Shown here: piece after piece, positions 46,944 through 54,787 of the stretch | How the letters are laid out: each line of letters starts with the position of its first letter | Position numbering within the stretch: the stretch's first letter is position 1 | From: Mesorhizobium japonicum MAFF 303099 | GTDB lineage: Bacteria; Pseudomonadota; Alphaproteobacteria; Rhizobiales; Rhizobiaceae | Length of the DNA stretch: 64,000 nt | Direction: 5' to 3' | Assembly (NCBI RefSeq): GCF_000009625.1 | Contig: NC_002678.2 | Coordinates: 1,364,001 to 1,428,000 of the forward strand | Made by a program: the position numbers and the translations under genes | The notes under the pieces: model-generated | Databases searched by the model: none | What the model saw: the letters and a program-made list of their open reading frames with translations, nothing else | What the model was told of the DNA's origin: nothing

Positions 46944-48173
46944 TCAGGCTACCATGACAGCCCTGGGCCTTGCCTTCCACATGAACAGCCCGATCGCCCC
47001 TATGTTCAGCAAATTCCAGGCGATGCCGTTGAGGAAGGCTACGGCGTAGGAACCGGTCAGGTCGTAGATCCAGCCGGACATCCAGCCGCCGATCGCCATG
47101 CCGAAAATCGTCGCCATCATGACGATGCCGATACGCTGGCCGGCCTCCTTGGCGGGCAGATATTCGCGCACGATGATCGCATAGCAAGGCACGATGCCGC
47201 CTTGCGACAGGCCGAACACCAGCGACACGACATAGAGCGAGGCGAGCCCGTCGAACGGTATGTAGAACAACAGCGACAGGCATTGCAGCACCGAACCGAT
47301 AAGCAGCGTCTTCACGCCGCCGATGCGATCGGCGACAAAGCCCGAGGCAAGCCGGCTGACGACGCCCGCCGCCATCATGATCGACAGCATGTCAGCGCCA
47401 TGTGCCATGCCGTAGCCGAGATCCATGCAATAGGCGACGATGTGCACCTGCGGCATCGACATCGCCACGCAGCAGCCGAGACCTGCGACGACGAGCAGCC
47501 CTTGCATCGCGGCCGGCGACATTGGAATCGGCTGCACCGATCGGCTTCCCGGCGAGCCGTCGGCAGTGGCCTCCGGAGCACCGCGCCGCAGCATCAGCAC
47601 CAGCGGCACCATGGTAACCAGGCAGAAGATGCCGATCGCCGCATAGGTGAAGCGCCAGCCTTCCGCCTTGATCAGCGTCGGCATGATTGTTGGCCAGAGC
47701 GCGCCGGCGAGATAGTTGCCGGCGGCCGCCGCCGTGACAGCAACGCCGCGCCGGCGATTGAACCAGTGCGAGATATCGGCGATCAGCGGCCCGAAGATCA
47801 CCGACGTGCCGACACCGATCAGCACACCTTGCGCAAGGGTGAATTGCAGGATCGAGGTCGAAAGTGCGGCAAGCAGCAGGCCGGCCGAGAGCGCCACGGA
47901 GGAAATCAGCGCCGGGATCCAATAGCCCATGCGATCGATGGCGCGGCCGACCAGCACATTGCCGGCGGCAAAGCCCACCATGGTCGCGGTGTAGGGCATG
48001 GATGCCGCGGCGCGGTCGACGCCGAACTCGCCCTGCACGGCGGGCAGCACCACGACGACGGCCCACATGCCGACCGCACCGATCGTCGCCAGCACCATCG
48101 AGATGGCCAGGCGCATCCAGGCGTAGGAGCTGTCGATGCCGGGGCTTGGCCGGCTGAAGTCGGTTCGGGTCAA
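46944..48173 (-). CDS. MFS transporter
   Basis: 409 residues from a TTG start at 48173, chosen for its AGGAA ribosome binding site and because a longer frame would run antisense through the next gene; ATG 48116 is an alternative. About twelve transmembrane helices are visible. The MFS loop motif is FAAGNVLVGRAIDRMGYW and the second-half repeat is LASGFVADRIGGVKTLLIG. The pattern resembles monocarboxylate/oxalate-formate type carriers. Substrate and direction are unknown. The ATPase genes nearby belong to other systems, so it is probably monocistronic. Confidence 0.85.
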   Translation of the reverse strand: MTRTDFSRPSPGIDSSYAWMRLAISMVLATIGAVGMWAVVVVLPAVQGEFGVDRAAASMPYTATMVGFAAGNVLVGRAIDRMGYWIPALISSVALSAGLLLAALSTSILQFTLAQGVLIGVGTSVIFGPLIADISHWFNRRRGVAVTAAAAGNYLAGALWPTIMPTLIKAEGWRFTYAAIGIFCLVTMVPLVLMLRRGAPEATADGSPGSRSVQPIPMSPAAMQGLLVVAGLGCCVAMSMPQVHIVAYCMDLGYGMAHGADMLSIMMAAGVVSRLASGFVADRIGGVKTLLIGSVLQCLSLLFYIPFDGLASLYVVSLVFGLSQGGIVPCYAIIVREYLPAKEAGQRIGIVMMATIFGMAIGGWMSGWIYDLTGSYAVAFLNGIAWNLLNIGAIGLFMWKARPRAVMVA

Positions 48174-48383
48174 AGGCGTTTCCTGCCGGCGGTCTCGAAA
48201 ACCGGCCTCCGTTTGCGCCACTATCGGCGCATTCTCGAAGTGCAGCAGCGCCAGAACTGGCAAATCCGTGGCTCCAGAGCGGACAGGAAGCCGGGAACCG
48301 ACGCCACACTCTGGAGTTTTCCGACCATCAAACCACAAAGGAGTCCCAGCCATGACCCCTGCAGGCAGAAATGGTCGGCCGAG

Positions 48384-48641
48384 GTGACGGAGCATAGCAA
48401 TGCCATGGATCTCGAGGATCACATCTTCGAAGCCGACGATGCCAAGAAGATCGCCGCCTCGCTCAAACGGTCGGCCGTACACAGCCACCGCCGCAAGGCC
48501 GAACCTTTCCAATCCGCCATGTCGATGCTGAATTTCTACATCAACCGTGCCGGCAAGAACCTGCCCGCTGCGCGCAGGCGAGTTCTTGAGCACGCCAAGG
48601 ATGAATTGCGCGTGGCCTTCGACCGCGAGAAGGAAGATTAG
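48384..48641 (+). CDS. DUF3175-like small protein, 5' end apparently frameshifted
   Basis: 85 residues if read from GTG 48384 (77 from ATG 48405). The core IAASLKRSAVHSHRRKAEPF, SAMSMLNFYINRAGKNLP and AKDELRVAF matches my memory of the DUF3175 family, a small basic protein of unknown function. In the same frame the codons just upstream read QKWSAEVTEHSNAMDLED, the usual family N-terminus. However, the only well-placed ATG (48352, with AAGGAG 8 nt upstream) is in another frame and stops after 11 codons. A single missing base near 48361-48366 would join them. It is either a genuine frameshift, a sequence error, or a gene now starting internally. Confidence 0.6.
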   Translation: MTEHSNAMDLEDHIFEADDAKKIAASLKRSAVHSHRRKAEPFQSAMSMLNFYINRAGKNLPAARRRVLEHAKDELRVAFDREKED

Positions 48642-48645
48642 CGGT

Positions 48646-49422
48646 CTACCGCGACTTGATCACGTGGTCGGTGTTGGCGAGCAGCTTGCGCACCGCGGCG
48701 CGCGCCGCGTCCGGGCGTTGCAGTCGGATGTTTTTCTCGATCGCCTCGTGCAGCTTCTGCACGTGATTGAGATCGTCGACCGCCCGCGTGGTGAAGGTGA
48801 AGAGATGGTCGAACGCGGATTCGATCAGCACGCCGAGTGGAACCAAAAGGTCATTGCCGGAGGCCCGCAGGATGGCCAGGTGGAAGCGTGTGTCGGCGCG
48901 CGTGCGCTCCTGCAGGCTGGCCGCCTCCCCCATCTCGCGGCAGGCCTGGCTGATCTCGGCCATCTGCTCTTCGGTCCGCCGCATAGCGGCGAAGGCGGTG
49001 GCTTCCGGCTCGATGATGTGGCGGAATTCCTGCACCGTCTTGAGGAACACCTCGCGGTCGGGCGACGTCGCGTACCAGGCGAGCACGTCACGGTCCAGCA
49101 GGTTCCAGCGTTCCCTGGGCTCGACCCAGCTGCCGATCTTGGGGCGTGAAGCAAGCAAGCTCTTGGCCATCAGCATCTTGATCGCCTCACGCACCGCGGA
49201 CCGGCTGACGCTAAAGGTTTCCGACCATTTCGCCTCGTTGGGCAGGATGGTGCCGGGCGGATAGTCGCCGCGCACGATCCGCAGCCCAATTTCGCTGGCC
49301 AGCGAGGTGTGCACGCTGGCGCCGGGAATGCGCGCCGCGTCGGGCCGGCGAACACCGGAGGGGCGTTCGGCGGATGCCGGCTTTTTCGGCGATTTTTCCT
49401 TGTTCGGCTTTGCGTCCCGCAT
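48646..49422 (-). CDS. GntR-family regulator, FCD (FadR) subfamily, paralog 1
   Basis: 258 residues from ATG 49422 (an upstream start at 49482 is possible). After a basic, lysine-rich leader the winged helix-turn-helix is SETFSVSRSAVREAIKMLMA. An FCD domain follows with metal/ligand residues in FRHIIEPEATAFAAMR, RADTRFHLAIL and HEAIEKNIRLQRPD. FCD regulators usually respond to organic acids or sugar acids. It follows the SDR gene on the same strand. It is very close in sequence to the regulator at 51583-52365; most of the HTH and FCD domains are identical. Confidence 0.92.
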   Translation of the reverse strand: MRDAKPNKEKSPKKPASAERPSGVRRPDAARIPGASVHTSLASEIGLRIVRGDYPPGTILPNEAKWSETFSVSRSAVREAIKMLMAKSLLASRPKIGSWVEPRERWNLLDRDVLAWYATSPDREVFLKTVQEFRHIIEPEATAFAAMRRTEEQMAEISQACREMGEAASLQERTRADTRFHLAILRASGNDLLVPLGVLIESAFDHLFTFTTRAVDDLNHVQKLHEAIEKNIRLQRPDAARAAVRKLLANTDHVIKSR

Positions 49423-49529
49423 GGACTTCAGAAAGGCCGGTTTGCGGAAGCTGTCAAGCGCGGCGGGGGCGTTGGGCCGCAAAGCCCGCTTCTATGCACA
49501 ACCCAGCCGCGATTTTATCCCCGTTCGGC

Positions 49530-50420
49530 CTATTTGACGTATTTGCGCCAGCTATGCTCGGGACGGAAGCCCAGCATATCGCGCGCCTTGCGGTTCGACA
49601 GCAGCGTCTCGTACTCGCCGAGTGCGGCCTTGACCGGCACATTGGGATAGAATCGCTTCAGGAGTTCGGCCGTCGGCAGGTCGGACGATGTGTCGTCATT
49701 GGCAGCGTTGAACACCTGGTAGCCGAGCCCGTCCTTCTCGATGGCGCGCAGCGTGATCTGGCCGAGATCGCGCGCGTCGATATAGCTCCAGGCGATGCGC
49801 TTGCGGAAACCGGGATCGGCGAACCATTTCGGGAACAGCGAATACTCATGCGGTTCGATGACATTGCCGATGCGAAGCGCATAAATGTCGGTGCCGTTGC
49901 GCTGCGCGAAGGCACGCGCGGTCTTCTCGTTGACGACCTTGGATAGCGCATAGCTGTCCATCGGGTCGACGTCATACTCCTCGTCGAGCGGGAAATATTT
50001 GGGGTCGCGCGGCTCGTTGGCGAACACCAGGCCGTAAGTCGTCTCCGAGGAGGCGACGATCACCTTGCGGATGCCGAGCTTCACCGCTGCCTCGATGACA
50101 TTGTAGGTGCCCATCGCATTGATACGGAACACTTCATTGTCGGGCGTGATCATGATGCGCGGGATGGCGGCGAAATGCACAACCGCATCCACCGGCTGCG
50201 GGCGCAGCGACGGATCGAATTCGTGCAGGCCCATATAGCTCGACAGCGCGTTGAACACCTGCCCGCTATCGGTGATGTCGGTGATCAGCGTGCGCACCTT
50301 GGGATTGTCGAGCGGCTTGGTGTCGATGTTGAGCACCTGGCAGCCCTGTTCGACAAGATATTGCACGACATGACGCCCAGCCTTGCCGCTGCCGCCGGTG
50401 AACATGATCCGCTTCGTCAT
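49530..50420 (-). CDS. NAD(P)-dependent extended SDR epimerase/dehydrogenase
   Basis: 296 residues from ATG 50420 (GGAG 6 nt upstream; the ATG 12 nt earlier is rejected). An N-terminal Rossmann motif MFTGGSGKAGRH (TGxxGxxG type), VHFAAIPRIM, VIVASSETTYG and the catalytic YALSK (YxxxK) are intact. A C-terminal substrate region contains SDLPTAELLKRFYPN. This is a GalE/uronate-dehydrogenase-like extended SDR; epimerase against dehydrogenase cannot be decided. It is divergent from the 3-hydroxyisobutyrate-dehydrogenase-type gene across a 118-nt promoter region with a GntR-type operator. Confidence 0.88.
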   Translation of the reverse strand: MTKRIMFTGGSGKAGRHVVQYLVEQGCQVLNIDTKPLDNPKVRTLITDITDSGQVFNALSSYMGLHEFDPSLRPQPVDAVVHFAAIPRIMITPDNEVFRINAMGTYNVIEAAVKLGIRKVIVASSETTYGLVFANEPRDPKYFPLDEEYDVDPMDSYALSKVVNEKTARAFAQRNGTDIYALRIGNVIEPHEYSLFPKWFADPGFRKRIAWSYIDARDLGQITLRAIEKDGLGYQVFNAANDDTSSDLPTAELLKRFYPNVPVKAALGEYETLLSNRKARDMLGFRPEHSWRKYVK

Positions 50421-50454
50421 TCTGGTCTCCATGACAGGCTCTGGAATTACCGTC

Positions 50455-50469
50455 TATTGTCAGACAATA
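50455..50469. promoter_or_regulatory. GntR/FCD-type operator in the SDR-HIBADH divergent promoter
   Basis: TATTGTCAGACAATA is a perfect 15-bp palindrome with the TTGT-n3-ACAA core typical of FCD-GntR operators. It lies 35 nt upstream of the SDR ATG. A second perfect palindrome, ATTATCGATAAT (50509-50520), lies nearer to the other gene and may be another site or part of its promoter. Confidence 0.7.
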
Positions 50470-50538
50470 TTGCTTTCTGCAACCGCATATGGCTAAAACA
50501 TCGGCGCAATTATCGATAATCCGGGATAGGACGACGAC

Positions 50539-51477
50539 ATGAACACCACCACCGCGCGCGAAAAGATCGGCTTCATCGGCCTTGGCCTGATGGGGCACGG
50601 CATTGCCAAGAACATCGTCGACAAGGGCTATCCCCTGACATTCCTTGGCCGCAAGAACCGCAAGCCGGCGGAGGACCTGCTTGGCCGCGGCGCCAGGGAA
50701 GCATCGACCTCGCGCGATGTGGCAGTGGCGTCCGATATCGTCTTCATCTGCGTCACCGGTTCGCGCGAAGTGGAAGCCATCATCCGTGGCCCCGGCGGCC
50801 TCAAGGAAGGCTTGAAGAAAGGCTCGGTCGTCGTCGATTGTTCGACCTCGGACCCGGTCTCGACCGTGGCGCTAGCGGCCGAACTCAAGGCGCTGGGCAT
50901 CGACTATGTCGACGCGCCGCTGAGCCGCACGCCGAAGGAAGCCTGGGAAGGCACGCTCGACGCCATGGTCGGCGCCCCCGACGCCGTCTTTGCCAGGGTC
51001 AAGCCGGTGATCGAGACCTGGGCCGGCCGCATCGTCCATATCGGCGACACCGGCGACGGCCACCGCATGAAGCTGCTCAACAATTTCATCTCGCTGGGCT
51101 ACGCCGCCATCTATTCCGAGGCGCTGGCCCTGGCCGAAAAGGTCGGCATCTCGCCGCCGCGTTTCGACAGCGTCATCCGCAACGGCCGCATGGATTGCGG
51201 CTTCTACCAGACCTTCATGCGCTGGACGCTGGAAGGCGACCGCGACGCCCACAAATTCACCATCGCCAACGCCTTCAAGGACCTGACCTATCTGGAATCG
51301 ATGGCGGGAGCCGCCGGCATTGCCAACCCGCTCGGCAACGCCACCAAGAACGCCTTCGCCGGCGCCCATGCCACCGGCCCGGCCGAACAGTTCGTGCCGA
51401 TGCTGGCGACGCATATCGGCAAGGTCAACGGCGTCGACCTGATGCCGACCAAGGATGGCAAGAAGCAGACGATCTAA
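50539..51477 (+). CDS. 3-hydroxyisobutyrate dehydrogenase-family NAD(P)-dependent oxidoreductase
   Basis: 312 residues. The N-terminal dinucleotide motif KIGFIGLGLMGHGIAKNIV is followed by FICVTGSREVEAIIRG, the substrate-binding motif DAPLSRTPKEAWEGTL (a variant of DAPVSGG), and the catalytic lysine in GHRMKLLNNF. The family oxidises beta-hydroxyacids such as 3-hydroxyisobutyrate, tartronate semialdehyde or threonate. The altered DAPLSRT motif suggests a non-standard substrate. ATG 50539 follows an AGGA ribosome binding site. It shares a divergent control region with the SDR gene. Confidence 0.9.
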   Translation: MNTTTAREKIGFIGLGLMGHGIAKNIVDKGYPLTFLGRKNRKPAEDLLGRGAREASTSRDVAVASDIVFICVTGSREVEAIIRGPGGLKEGLKKGSVVVDCSTSDPVSTVALAAELKALGIDYVDAPLSRTPKEAWEGTLDAMVGAPDAVFARVKPVIETWAGRIVHIGDTGDGHRMKLLNNFISLGYAAIYSEALALAEKVGISPPRFDSVIRNGRMDCGFYQTFMRWTLEGDRDAHKFTIANAFKDLTYLESMAGAAGIANPLGNATKNAFAGAHATGPAEQFVPMLATHIGKVNGVDLMPTKDGKKQTI

Positions 51478-51570
51478 GGCTCTAACTCTTTATTTTGACG
51501 CAATTCCCTCGGGAAAGCGCCACGCGCTTTCCCGGGAAAACCGTCTCACACTTTTCCTGGAATTGCTCTG
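51478..51570. repeat. rhizobial palindromic intergenic element of a second family
   Basis: It starts directly after the TAA stop of the HIBADH-type gene with GGCTCTAAC and ends GGAATTGCTCTG. The outer arms CAATTCC / GGAATTG (51501-51507, 51559-51565) enclose a perfect 10-bp inner stem GGGAAAGCGC / GCGCTTTCCC (51511-51520, 51524-51533). It shares the string TCACACTTTTC with the other palindromic family in this window. Confidence 0.65.
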
Positions 51571-51582
51571 ACGGCCGGACGG

Positions 51583-52365
51583 CTACCGCCGCCGGCTTCC
51601 GATCCCCTCATCGGTGTCGGCGAGCAGCTTGTGCACGGCATTGCGCGCCGCCGCCGGCCGTTGCAGGCGGATGTTCTTCTCGATCGCCTCGTGCAGTTTC
51701 TGCGCCCGGTTCTGGTCGCCGACCTGCCGTGTCGTGAAGACGAAGAGGTGGTCGAGTGCGGACTCGATCAGCACGCCGAGCGGCACCAGAAGGTCGTTGC
51801 CCGAGGCCCGCAGGATGGCGAGGTGGAAGCGCGTGTCGGCACGGATGCGTTCCGGCAGGTTCGCCGCCTCCCCCATCTCACGGCAAGCCAGGCTGATCTC
51901 GGCCATCTGCTCGTCGCTGCGCCGCATGGCGGCAAAGGCGGATGCTTCCGGCTCGATGATGTGGCGGAACTCCTGCACGGTGCGCAGGAAGGCTTCACGG
52001 TCGGGTGCGGTCGCGTACCAGGCAAGCACGTCGCGGTCGAGCAGGTTCCAGCGCTCCTTCGGTTCGACCCAGCTGCCGATCTTGGGACGTGATGCCAAAA
52101 GGCTCTTGGCCATCAGCATCTTGATCGCCTCGCGCACCGCCGAGCGGCTGACGTTGAACGTCTCGGCCCATTTGGCCTCGTTGGGCAGGATGCTGCCGGG
52201 CGGATAGTCGCCGCGCACAATCCGCAGACCTATCTCGCTGGCGAGCGAGGCATGAACACTGGACCCGGGAAAGTGCGCCGCATCCGCCCTGCGCACGACC
52301 GCCGGATCGCGGCTGGCTTGCGCCTTGGCCCGGCTGGCTTGTTTCTTTGCCTTGTCCTGGGGCAT
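51583..52365 (-). CDS. GntR-family regulator, FCD (FadR) subfamily, paralog 2
   Basis: 260 residues from ATG 52365 (longer frame to 52449 unlikely). The domain order is as in paralog 1: winged helix AETFNVSRSAVREAIKMLMA, then FCD with FRHIIEPEASAFAAMR, RADTRFHLAIL and HEAIEKNIRLQRPA. Over the DNA-binding recognition helix the two paralogs are identical, so they probably bind the same operator; they differ in the leader and at the FCD end. The gene follows the sugar-binding protein gene on the same strand, mirroring paralog 1 after the SDR gene. Confidence 0.92.
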   Translation of the reverse strand: MPQDKAKKQASRAKAQASRDPAVVRRADAAHFPGSSVHASLASEIGLRIVRGDYPPGSILPNEAKWAETFNVSRSAVREAIKMLMAKSLLASRPKIGSWVEPKERWNLLDRDVLAWYATAPDREAFLRTVQEFRHIIEPEASAFAAMRRSDEQMAEISLACREMGEAANLPERIRADTRFHLAILRASGNDLLVPLGVLIESALDHLFVFTTRQVGDQNRAQKLHEAIEKNIRLQRPAAARNAVHKLLADTDEGIGSRRR

Positions 52366-52512
52366 CCACGTTCCAATAGGGTCGGCCGCCCGTCGCCCGG
52401 AGATGCTCCGAACCCTGTGTCGCGCCGATCCCGTCACCGAAAAATCCAAACCACGGACGCGTCAAGGCCGGAGCCTGTTGCCCCTTGCCACGGCGTCTCG
52501 CTCAGGAATTGA

Positions 52513-52538
52513 CGGGGCGCCCGTTGCCGAGCGCCCCG
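52513..52538 (-). terminator. hairpin after sugar-binding protein gene
   Basis: An 8-bp GC stem CGGGGCGC / GCGCCCCG with a 10-nt loop lies 12 nt past the binding-protein stop (minus strand). It may be a terminator or a stabilising hairpin between it and the GntR gene. No strong T-run is visible. Confidence 0.5.
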
Positions 52539-52549
52539 GATCGAAAGAC

Positions 52550-53539
52550 CTATTTCTGGATGCAGGTGTCGACCGTATCCTTGGTGCATTCGTCGAGGCC
52601 GGTGAAGACCGGATCGTCGACCTTCTTGCCCGTGATCAGGTCGATCATCACCGACGGCGCCTTATAGCCCATTTCAAACGGCCGCTGGCCGACCAGCGCG
52701 GTGACCAGGCCATCCTTGGCGATTGCCACTTCGTCGCCGATCGTGTCGGCGGCACCGATGACGAAGTCGTTCTTGGCCAGCCGGTCCTTCAGCGGTCCAA
52801 CCAGGTCGCGATAAGGCTGCGGAGCGCCGAACAGCGGCCAGCCGCCCATGATGCCGAAAGCGTCGAGCTTGGGGTTGGCGGCGAGGATGTCGGTCATCGC
52901 CTGAACGCCCTTGGCGCCGTCGTCATTGGTGAACACCGGGCAGCCGGCGACTTCGGTCCATCCGCCTTCACCGGCAAGTGTCGCGAGACCTTCCTTGCCC
53001 GTCAGAGCGTCGCGCATGCCTTGTGCGCGGCGCAGGATGTTGTCGGCAGCCGGATTGCCTTCGATCGTGCAGATCGTGCCGCCCTTCGGCTTGGCCTTCT
53101 TGATGTACTCGCCGATCTTCTTGCCCATCAGATAGTTGTCGGTGCCGAGATAGGTCTTGCGAAGGGCTGCGTCTTCCTTTGCAAGGTCGGCGTCAACGGT
53201 CATGATCGGGATCGACGGATTGGCGCTCTTGATCGTCTGCGCGATCAGCGGCGCGTTGGACGGCGAAATCGCCATCGCCACCGTGTCGGGCTTGCTCAGC
53301 ATATCCTGGACGATCTGCGCCTCGCCGGCCTCGTCGGAAGTCGACGCCGGACCGGTGTAGAAGCACGCATATTCCGAGCTCGCGTTCTCCTTGTTCCATT
53401 TCTCGCAGCCCTGATGGATGGCTTCGAAGAATGGATTGTCGAGACCCTTCACCACGATGACGAGCTGCTTCTTGGCCAAAGCCGGCCCGGCGCCCAGCGC
53501 CATGGCGGCGACGGCGGCGAGCAATACTGTTTTCCTCAT
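52550..53539 (-). CDS. sugar ABC transporter periplasmic binding protein, FrcB-like
   Basis: 329 residues from ATG 53539, preceded by GGGAGG. The Sec signal peptide MRKTVLLAAVAAMALGAGPALA is followed by the PBP type-1 fold: VIVVKGLDNPFFEAIHQGCE, AISPSNAPLIAQTIKSANPS, IPIMTVDADLAKEDAALRKT and IEGNPAADNILRRAQGMRDA. Its neighbours, a single-domain ATPase and a permease on the other strand, match the FrcBCA fructose-importer gene set of rhizobia, but here the binding protein is divergent. Ligand unknown. Confidence 0.9.
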   Translation of the reverse strand: MRKTVLLAAVAAMALGAGPALAKKQLVIVVKGLDNPFFEAIHQGCEKWNKENASSEYACFYTGPASTSDEAGEAQIVQDMLSKPDTVAMAISPSNAPLIAQTIKSANPSIPIMTVDADLAKEDAALRKTYLGTDNYLMGKKIGEYIKKAKPKGGTICTIEGNPAADNILRRAQGMRDALTGKEGLATLAGEGGWTEVAGCPVFTNDDGAKGVQAMTDILAANPKLDAFGIMGGWPLFGAPQPYRDLVGPLKDRLAKNDFVIGAADTIGDEVAIAKDGLVTALVGQRPFEMGYKAPSVMIDLITGKKVDDPVFTGLDECTKDTVDTCIQK

Positions 53540-53784
53540 GTCAGTCCTCCCTTGGAAACAGACGGACACGGCGTGCCCGCCATACAAATCGACCTGATGC
53601 GAGATGGCAGAGCCAACGCTCGTGCCGCCGGGCAAGGCCGATAAGCATTTTCAGATGCGACCGGACCGGCAACGTGCCGGAGCGGCCGATAACCTCCCGC
53701 GATCCCGCCGCAACGACGGCCTGGGACCAAGTATCTTTCTCCGACCGTCAGCTAATAACGGCGCGGCGTCAACGTCAATCGCTA

Positions 53785-53797
53785 TTTGTCCTACAAA
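53785..53797. promoter_or_regulatory. GntR-type operator candidate 1
   Basis: TTTGT-CCT-ACAAA: perfect 5-bp arms with a 3-nt centre, the same layout as the operator upstream of the SDR gene. Confidence 0.6.
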
Positions 53798-53823
53798 ACG
53801 GATTTTTCAGAATCGTAGGTCGC

Positions 53824-53840
53824 TATTCGTCTGACAAATA
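53824..53840. promoter_or_regulatory. GntR-type operator candidate 2
   Basis: TATTCGTCTGACAAATA: 8-bp arms with one mismatch around a single central base, containing GTCTGAC. Its centre is 41 bp (about four helical turns) from candidate 1, allowing cooperative binding on one face of the helix. Confidence 0.6.
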
Positions 53841-53988
53841 CCTGTTTCTTGTCGATCCGACAATTGACGCCCGCTCGGGCATTCGGGTAAATGCCGGTCA
53901 ACGTTGCTTCCGGGAGGAATGGGGAGCACGATGTAAACGCTGCGACCTGGAACAGGCTGGCAGCAAGGCATTGGGAGGCTATAGGCTG

Positions 53989-54732
53989 GTGGCGGTTCTC
54001 GAACTCACCAATATCTCGAAGCATTTCGGCGCCATCCAGGCGGTCAACGACGTGTCACTGTCGATCGAACCCGGCCAGGTCGTCGGCCTGATGGGCGACA
54101 ATGGCGCGGGCAAGTCGACGCTGGTCAAGATGATCGCCGGCAATTTCCACGCGAGCCATGGCACCATGCGCATGGACGGCAAGGAATTGATCCTGAACAA
54201 GCCGGCGGAAGCCCGCCAGCACGGCATCGAGATCGTCCACCAGGATCTTGCGCTCTGCAACAATCTGACGGCCGCAGCCAATGTCTATCTCGGCCGCGAG
54301 CTGCGGCGCGGCTTCGGCCCGTTCCGCATCCTCGACTATGCCGCCATGTACAAGCGCGCCGGCCAGCTCTTTGCCGAATTGAAGTCCGAGACCCGCCCCC
54401 GCGATCTCGTCAAGCAGATGTCGGGAGGCCAGCGCCAGGCGGTGGCGATCGCGCGCACCATGCTGTCGCAGGCCAAGATCGTGCTGATGGACGAACCGAC
54501 GGCGGCGATCTCGGTCAGGCAGGTCGCCGAAGTGCTCAACCTGATCCGCCATCTGCGCGACCAGGGCATCGCGGTGGTGCTGATCAGCCACCGCATGCCC
54601 GACGTGTTCGACGTCGCCGACCGCGTCATCGTCATGCGGCGCGGACGCAAGGTCGCCGACAAGGCAATCGCATCGAGCTCGCCCGAGGAAGTCACCGGGC
54701 TCATCACCGGCGCCATCGAGCAGGTCTCGTAA
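53989..54732 (+). CDS. sugar ABC transporter single-domain ATPase, FrcA-like
   Basis: 247 residues from GTG 53989, with GGGAGG 10 nt upstream; longer in-frame readings are unlikely. One complete nucleotide-binding domain: MGDNGAGKSTLVKMIAG (Walker A), MSGGQRQAVAIARTM (signature), VLMDEPTAAIS (Walker B) and ISHRMPDVFDVADRVIVM. Unlike RbsA it has no second domain, the same organisation as FrcA of rhizobial fructose importers, so it must act as a homodimer. It is followed by its permease 55 nt downstream. Confidence 0.9.
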   Translation: MAVLELTNISKHFGAIQAVNDVSLSIEPGQVVGLMGDNGAGKSTLVKMIAGNFHASHGTMRMDGKELILNKPAEARQHGIEIVHQDLALCNNLTAAANVYLGRELRRGFGPFRILDYAAMYKRAGQLFAELKSETRPRDLVKQMSGGQRQAVAIARTMLSQAKIVLMDEPTAAISVRQVAEVLNLIRHLRDQGIAVVLISHRMPDVFDVADRVIVMRRGRKVADKAIASSSPEEVTGLITGAIEQVS

Positions 54733-54787
54733 GCGCGGCTAATTTCACCAGGCTGGCGCGGATCGCAGCCGGCAGGAAAGGTCGATA

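Larger units (their letters stand above)
53540..53988. promoter_or_regulatory. 449-nt divergent control region of the FrcBCA-like importer
   Basis: No gene is seen here. It holds at least two GntR-type operator candidates and a third dyad TTGTCG-ATC-CGACAA (53849-53863). The importer ATPase gene at its right end has a leader over 100 nt long after these sites. Base composition dips in GC around 53750-53850, consistent with back-to-back promoters. Confidence 0.6.

Noticed and set aside
46821..48350. A long plus-strand frame joined to the DUF3175-like gene
   Set aside because: The part before 48350 is antisense to the MFS gene and has no start with ribosome binding site; only the last 85 or so codons are protein-like.
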